Assembly: GCA_021405325.1 (NCBI GenBank)
Contig: QWII01000104.1
Span: 1 to 34,919, forward strand
Length of the DNA stretch: 34,919 bases
Reading direction: 5' to 3'
Source of the DNA: Caldilinea sp. CFX5
Lineage (GTDB): Bacteria; Chloroflexota; Anaerolineae; Caldilineales; Caldilineaceae
Of the stretch, positions 31,638 to 34,919 are shown one piece after another (within the stretch, counting starts at the first letter, position 1; every line of letters begins with the position of its first letter). The notes under the pieces are model-generated. The model had not been told where the DNA came from. It made no database searches and saw only the letters and a list, made by a program, of their open reading frames with translations. The position numbers and the translations under genes were made by a program.

Positions 31638-32492
31638 ATGGGAAAAGTACGTATTGTCACTGACAGTAACGCCTTCTTGCTGCCCGCGATCAAGGAAAAG
31701 TATGGGATTGAGGTGATTCCTCATCGCATCAAAATCGGGGGCGCGATCTATGAAGAAGATGCCGATTTCACTGCCGACGAGCTTTTTAAGAAGCTGAGTG
31801 AAGCGCAGAAGGCCGGGCTGAATCGTCTGCCGGAGGTGCTGGCCGCCGATGTCAACATGATTCTGGACACCTACACCGGCCTCAAGGATGGCGCCGAACA
31901 TATCATTTCGATCCATACCAGCAGCCAACTCAGCCCCATGTGGCAGCAAGCGCGGCGGGCGGCGGATATGCTCAAAGGTCGCTACACCATTCGCGTCTTT
32001 GACAGCCTCAGCACCTCCTATGGGCTGGGGTTGCTGGTGGAAAAGGCGGCGCGCGCCGCTGAAGCCGGCGCTAACATTCATGAGGTGGCGCGCATTGTCA
32101 ACGGCGCCATTCCCCATCTCTATGTAGCGCTCTTTGCCGAAAGCCTCCACTATCTGGAGCGCAGCGCCAATCTCAGCCCCTCGCAAAGTGTGTTGGGGTC
32201 AATGTTGGGGATCAAGGCGCTCTTGATGATGGAAGAGGGCAAGCTCATGCCGCTGGAAAAGGTACAGACTTACGATGAAGTTGTGGAAAAGCTCCACGAA
32301 TTTGTCATCGAATTTGCCAGCGTCGAGCGGATCGGCATCTTGCACCATGCCTATGCCCAACCTGCCGAAAATCTCATTGCGCGCTTGCAAGAGACGCTCC
32401 CCAAAGTGACCGTCGAGCGCCTGGAATACCCGCCCAGCCTGGGCGTCCATGTCGGCCCCAATATGATTGGGGTTGTTGTCTATGAAGGTTAG
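31638..32492 (+). CDS. DegV family fatty-acid-binding protein
   Basis: This 284-residue protein opens with [34 protein letters not shown] (a DegV pattern; phosphate/ligand-contacting DSN in place of DSs/t). It continues with [16 protein letters not shown] and [20 protein letters not shown], matching the two lobes. DegV/FakB proteins bind a single fatty acid and in FakAB systems present it for phosphorylation; no FakA is seen here. The first codon follows a weak ribosome site (AAAGAT), so the start is chosen by homology to the MxKVxIVTDS opening. Confidence 0.88.
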   Translation: MGKVRIVTDSNAFLLPAIKEKYGIEVIPHRIKIGGAIYEEDADFTADELFKKLSEAQKAGLNRLPEVLAADVNMILDTYTGLKDGAEHIISIHTSSQLSPMWQQARRAADMLKGRYTIRVFDSLSTSYGLGLLVEKAARAAEAGANIHEVARIVNGAIPHLYVALFAESLHYLERSANLSPSQSVLGSMLGIKALLMMEEGKLMPLEKVQTYDEVVEKLHEFVIEFASVERIGILHHAYAQPAENLIARLQETLPKVTVERLEYPPSLGVHVGPNMIGVVVYEG

Positions 32493-32640
32493 TCGTGTGA
32501 TCGTTTGGTCGTGGCGTTGCTTGGTCGCAGCGTCGTGAGATTATGTTGTATCATCGCTTGCTTGATTGGTCACACCGTAGTTCGACACTATGATCAAACG
32601 ACCACGCGACTACACGACTACACGACTACGCGACTACCTG
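32491..32640. repeat. Tandem-word hairpin (CGACTACA)
   Basis: The right side has four CGACTACA-like words (32612-32640). The left side starts GTCGTGTGATCGTTTGGTCGTGG, complementary to GATCAAACGACCACGCGAC on the right. It overlaps the degV stop and fills the gap to recG. Confidence 0.75.
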
Positions 32641-32671
32641 ACTAAAAAATTTTACCGGAAGGAACAGACCG

Positions 32672-34919
32672 GTGGCGAATACAGTGATTACCCGTTTATT
32701 GCGTGTTTTAGATTTAGAAGAAAAACAGGGCTGGCGCAATCGCTCGGTCATCGGCGGCTTGTCGGCCATGGGCGAACGGTGGCAGGCCGACGCCAACAGC
32801 GAAAAGCTGGATGAGAATATGATCCAGGCGACGTTGGCATTGATGAACCGCTACGAAGCGGCCAGCCAGCAACAGCGCCCGGAGGTTACAGCCAAGTTGC
32901 GCGCCGTCTTGCTGGGCGAGGTCGAAGACCTGGACGCCTTGCTGGACGAGTTGGTCGGCGACCGGGCCAAAACGGAAGCGAGCGCCGATTCCCTTGACCT
33001 GGAACTGGCCGACGGCGCCGCCGAGGACGAATGGGATGAGGCGGATGTGGAAGTCATCGAAGACGAGCATGGCGCCTATGCCGCCTACCCGCCGCCGGAG
33101 CCGACCCACGTTGCCCGCGAACGGGTGCGCCGCCAACAGCGCCAGCAGGAACGGGTCAATCGCAGCCCCCATGATCTGCAAGCGTCACCCACCCTCCTGG
33201 CCGGCGTGGGCGATGCGACGGCCGAAAACCTGGCGCGGCTGGGCATTCAAAAGGTGGTCGATCTGCTCTGGCACCTGCCGACGCGCCATGAAGATTACAG
33301 CCAACTGCGCACCATCGACCAGTTGCAGCCGGGCGAACAAGTGACAATCATTGCCAACCTGTGGGATGTCAAGACGCGCAAGATCAGCATGAAGCGGGAA
33401 ATGGTGCAGGGCATTGTCGCCGACAGCACCGGCACTCTGCACGCCACCTGGTGGAACAAATATGTGGTCAAGCAGTTGAAGCCCAACAGCACCATGCGCT
33501 TTAGCGGCAAGGTTGGTCTCTACATGGGGCAGAAGACGCTGGACAACCCGCTCTTTGAAGATGTGGACGCCGACATGGTCTCCACCGGGCGGCTGGCCCC
33601 GGTCTACCGCCTCACTGAAGGATTGAGCCAGAAGAAGATGCGCGACCTGATCCGCCAAGCGCTGGAAGAGTTCGCCCACTTTATGTCCGACCCGCTGCCC
33701 ACCCCGTTGCGCACCGCCTATCAGCTACCCGATCTGGCGACGGCGCTGCAACAGGTGCATTTCCCCGACAACCAGGAAGCGTTGACCCAAGCGCGTCGCC
33801 GGCTGGCCTTTGAGGAATTTTTCTACATTCAATTGGGTGTGTTGCAACGCCGGCGCGACTTGCAACGTAATCAAGCCGCCGCGTTGCCCAGTGATACTGC
33901 GCTCCTTGACCAATTTACCGGACGGTTGCCCTTTGCCCTCACCGGCGCCCAACAGCGTGTGCTGGGCGAGGTCGCGCGTGACATTGCCCGTTCCATCCCC
34001 ATGACCCGGCTGGTGCAGGGTGATGTGGGGAGCGGCAAGACCGCTGTGGCCGCCGGCGCCATGTGGGTCGCCAGCGCCAATGGGGTGCAATCCGCCATGC
34101 TGGCGCCGACCCAAATTCTGGCGGAACAGCATCACCGCGGCATTAGCCGGTTGCTCGAAGGGTTGATCCGCCCCGATGGGCAACCGCTCCAGGTGGCGTT
34201 GTTGACGGGGAGGGTGATCGGCACAGAACGGGATCGTATCCTGGAAGGGTTACGCAGCGGCGTCATCGACATTGTCGTCGGCACCACGGCGCTGATTCAG
34301 GAGCAGGTCGAGTTTAACAACCTGGGTTTTGTCGTGGTCGATGAGCAACACCGCTTTGGCGTCGAGCAGCGGGGCGCGCTGCGCACCAAGAGCGCCAAGC
34401 AGCCCCATCTGCTGGTCATGAGCGCCACCCCCATTCCGCGCAGTCTGGCAATGACCATCTATGGCGATCTTGATGTCAGCGTGATCGACGAGATGCCGCC
34501 GGGGCGCATGGCGGTGAAGACCAAACTCTTCCGCCCGCGTGAGCGCGAACGGCTTTACAGCTTCCTACGCCGCGAAGTCAAAGAGGGACGCCAGGGCTTT
34601 ATCGTCTACCCGCTGGTGGAAGAGAGCGACAAGCTGGATGTGGGCGCGGCGGTCGAAGAACACAAGCGCCTGAGCGAAGAGGTCTTCCCCGATCTACGGC
34701 TGGCCTTGTTGCATGGCCGCATGAGCGGCAGCGAAAAAGATGAGATCATGCGCACCTTTGCCGCCAACGACTACCAGATCCTGGTCAGCACCAGCGTGAT
34801 CGAGGTGGGTATCGACGTGCCGAACGCCTCGGTGATTGTGATTGAAGATGCCGAACGCTTTGGCCTGGCCCAGTTGCATCAATTCCGCGGGCGGGTGGGG
34901 CGCGGTCAACACCAGAGCT
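32672..34919 (+). CDS. recG: ATP-dependent DNA helicase RecG, cut by the window edge
   Basis: 749 residues are visible from a GTG with GGAAGGAA about 8 nt upstream. An N-terminal extension of about 165 residues, strongly acidic near residue 110-135, precedes the usual RecG parts. These are a helix-hairpin-helix-like [18 protein letters not shown], the wedge/OB domain (about 225-320), then the helicase core. The core has [12 protein letters not shown] near 449, [18 protein letters not shown] (DEQH box), [26 protein letters not shown], and [17 protein letters not shown] near the edge. RecG reverses stalled replication forks and Holliday junctions. About 80 more residues would be expected past the edge. 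Confidence 0.95.
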   Translation, partial: MANTVITRLLRVLDLEEKQGWRNRSVIGGLSAMGERWQADANSEKLDENMIQATLALMNRYEAASQQQRPEVTAKLRAVLLGEVEDLDALLDELVGDRAKTEASADSLDLELADGAAEDEWDEADVEVIEDEHGAYAAYPPPEPTHVARERVRRQQRQQERVNRSPHDLQASPTLLAGVGDATAENLARLGIQKVVDLLWHLPTRHEDYSQLRTIDQLQPGEQVTIIANLWDVKTRKISMKREMVQGIVADSTGTLHATWWNKYVVKQLKPNSTMRFSGKVGLYMGQKTLDNPLFEDVDADMVSTGRLAPVYRLTEGLSQKKMRDLIRQALEEFAHFMSDPLPTPLRTAYQLPDLATALQQVHFPDNQEALTQARRRLAFEEFFYIQLGVLQRRRDLQRNQAAALPSDTALLDQFTGRLPFALTGAQQRVLGEVARDIARSIPMTRLVQGDVGSGKTAVAAGAMWVASANGVQSAMLAPTQILAEQHHRGISRLLEGLIRPDGQPLQVALLTGRVIGTERDRILEGLRSGVIDIVVGTTALIQEQVEFNNLGFVVVDEQHRFGVEQRGALRTKSAKQPHLLVMSATPIPRSLAMTIYGDLDVSVIDEMPPGRMAVKTKLFRPRERERLYSFLRREVKEGRQGFIVYPLVEESDKLDVGAAVEEHKRLSEEVFPDLRLALLHGRMSGSEKDEIMRTFAANDYQILVSTSVIEVGIDVPNASVIVIEDAERFGLAQLHQFRGRVGRGQHQS

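Noticed and set aside
1..34919. tRNA, rRNA, transposase or phage genes
   Set aside because: None could be recognised by eye on either strand; a covariance-model scan would be needed to exclude a small RNA gene.

Overview
This window looks like a chromosomal segment of a Chloroflexota bacterium, probably of the Anaerolineae/Caldilineae/Ardenticatenia group. The assignment rests on several things: a large MalT-type (STAND) LuxR regulator, a lipoprotein peptide-binding protein, a CotH/lamin-tail exoprotein ending in a YLPLV-type tail, DUF4331 and DyP genes, a 60-residue four-cysteine L28, and many intergenic hairpins built from 7-8 nt tandem words. It is inference from gene content; no database was searched. 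There are no rRNA or tRNA genes, CRISPR arrays or transposases that I can see. The right edge cuts through recG.

Layout: (1) 112-2085, minus strand, a small set of a DUF6159-like membrane protein, an FMN-binding split-barrel protein and an HdeD-like membrane protein. (2) 2207-3607, a soluble-transhydrogenase-like flavoprotein that has lost both redox cysteines. (3) 3735-8869, minus strand, an apparent five-gene operon: two tandem paralogues of unknown function, a DyP-type heme peroxidase, a DUF4331 protein and a TPR protein. (4) 9315-11549, two exported proteins of unknown function, each its own transcription unit. (5) 11786-16444, an orphan family-5 substrate-binding lipoprotein followed 33 nt later by the MalT-like regulator. 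(6) 17112-19220, an exported serine hydrolase. (7) 19844-22119, a zone of decay holding a truncated MFS transporter, a small-ORF region with an in-frame stop, and a P1B-ATPase pseudogene. (8) 22391-24295, plus strand, an ABC exporter half-transporter. (9) 24473-27991, minus strand, a 1172-residue CotH-type exoprotein. (10) 28417-34919, core genes: an HD-GYP protein, rlmN (apparently leaderless), rpmB (minus strand), degV and recG.

The main result is a repeated operator. Five copies of one element lie at 8927-8984, 9090-9129, 10745-10801, 11656-11713 and 19670-19726. Read on the minus strand it is a TACCACC box, TACCCC, GGGGGATGACAC, then TACCACC again. Four of the copies have a -10-like hexamer (GATACT or TATACT) 19-20 nt further on. 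GGGGATGA matches the core of the E. coli MalT box, and its distance from the -10 is close to the activating MalT box position. The MalT-like regulator sits in the middle of these sites and is the obvious candidate to bind them. The proposed local regulon is the peroxidase operon, both exported unknowns and the serine hydrolase, under an orphan binding protein plus STAND regulator. Between consecutive transcription units the layout is stop codon, hairpin terminator, operator, -10, next gene.

A second theme is a set of intergenic stem-loops made of tandem 7-8 nt words. One is inside the regulator's coding sequence in frame, and one supplies the last codons and stop of the flavoprotein gene.
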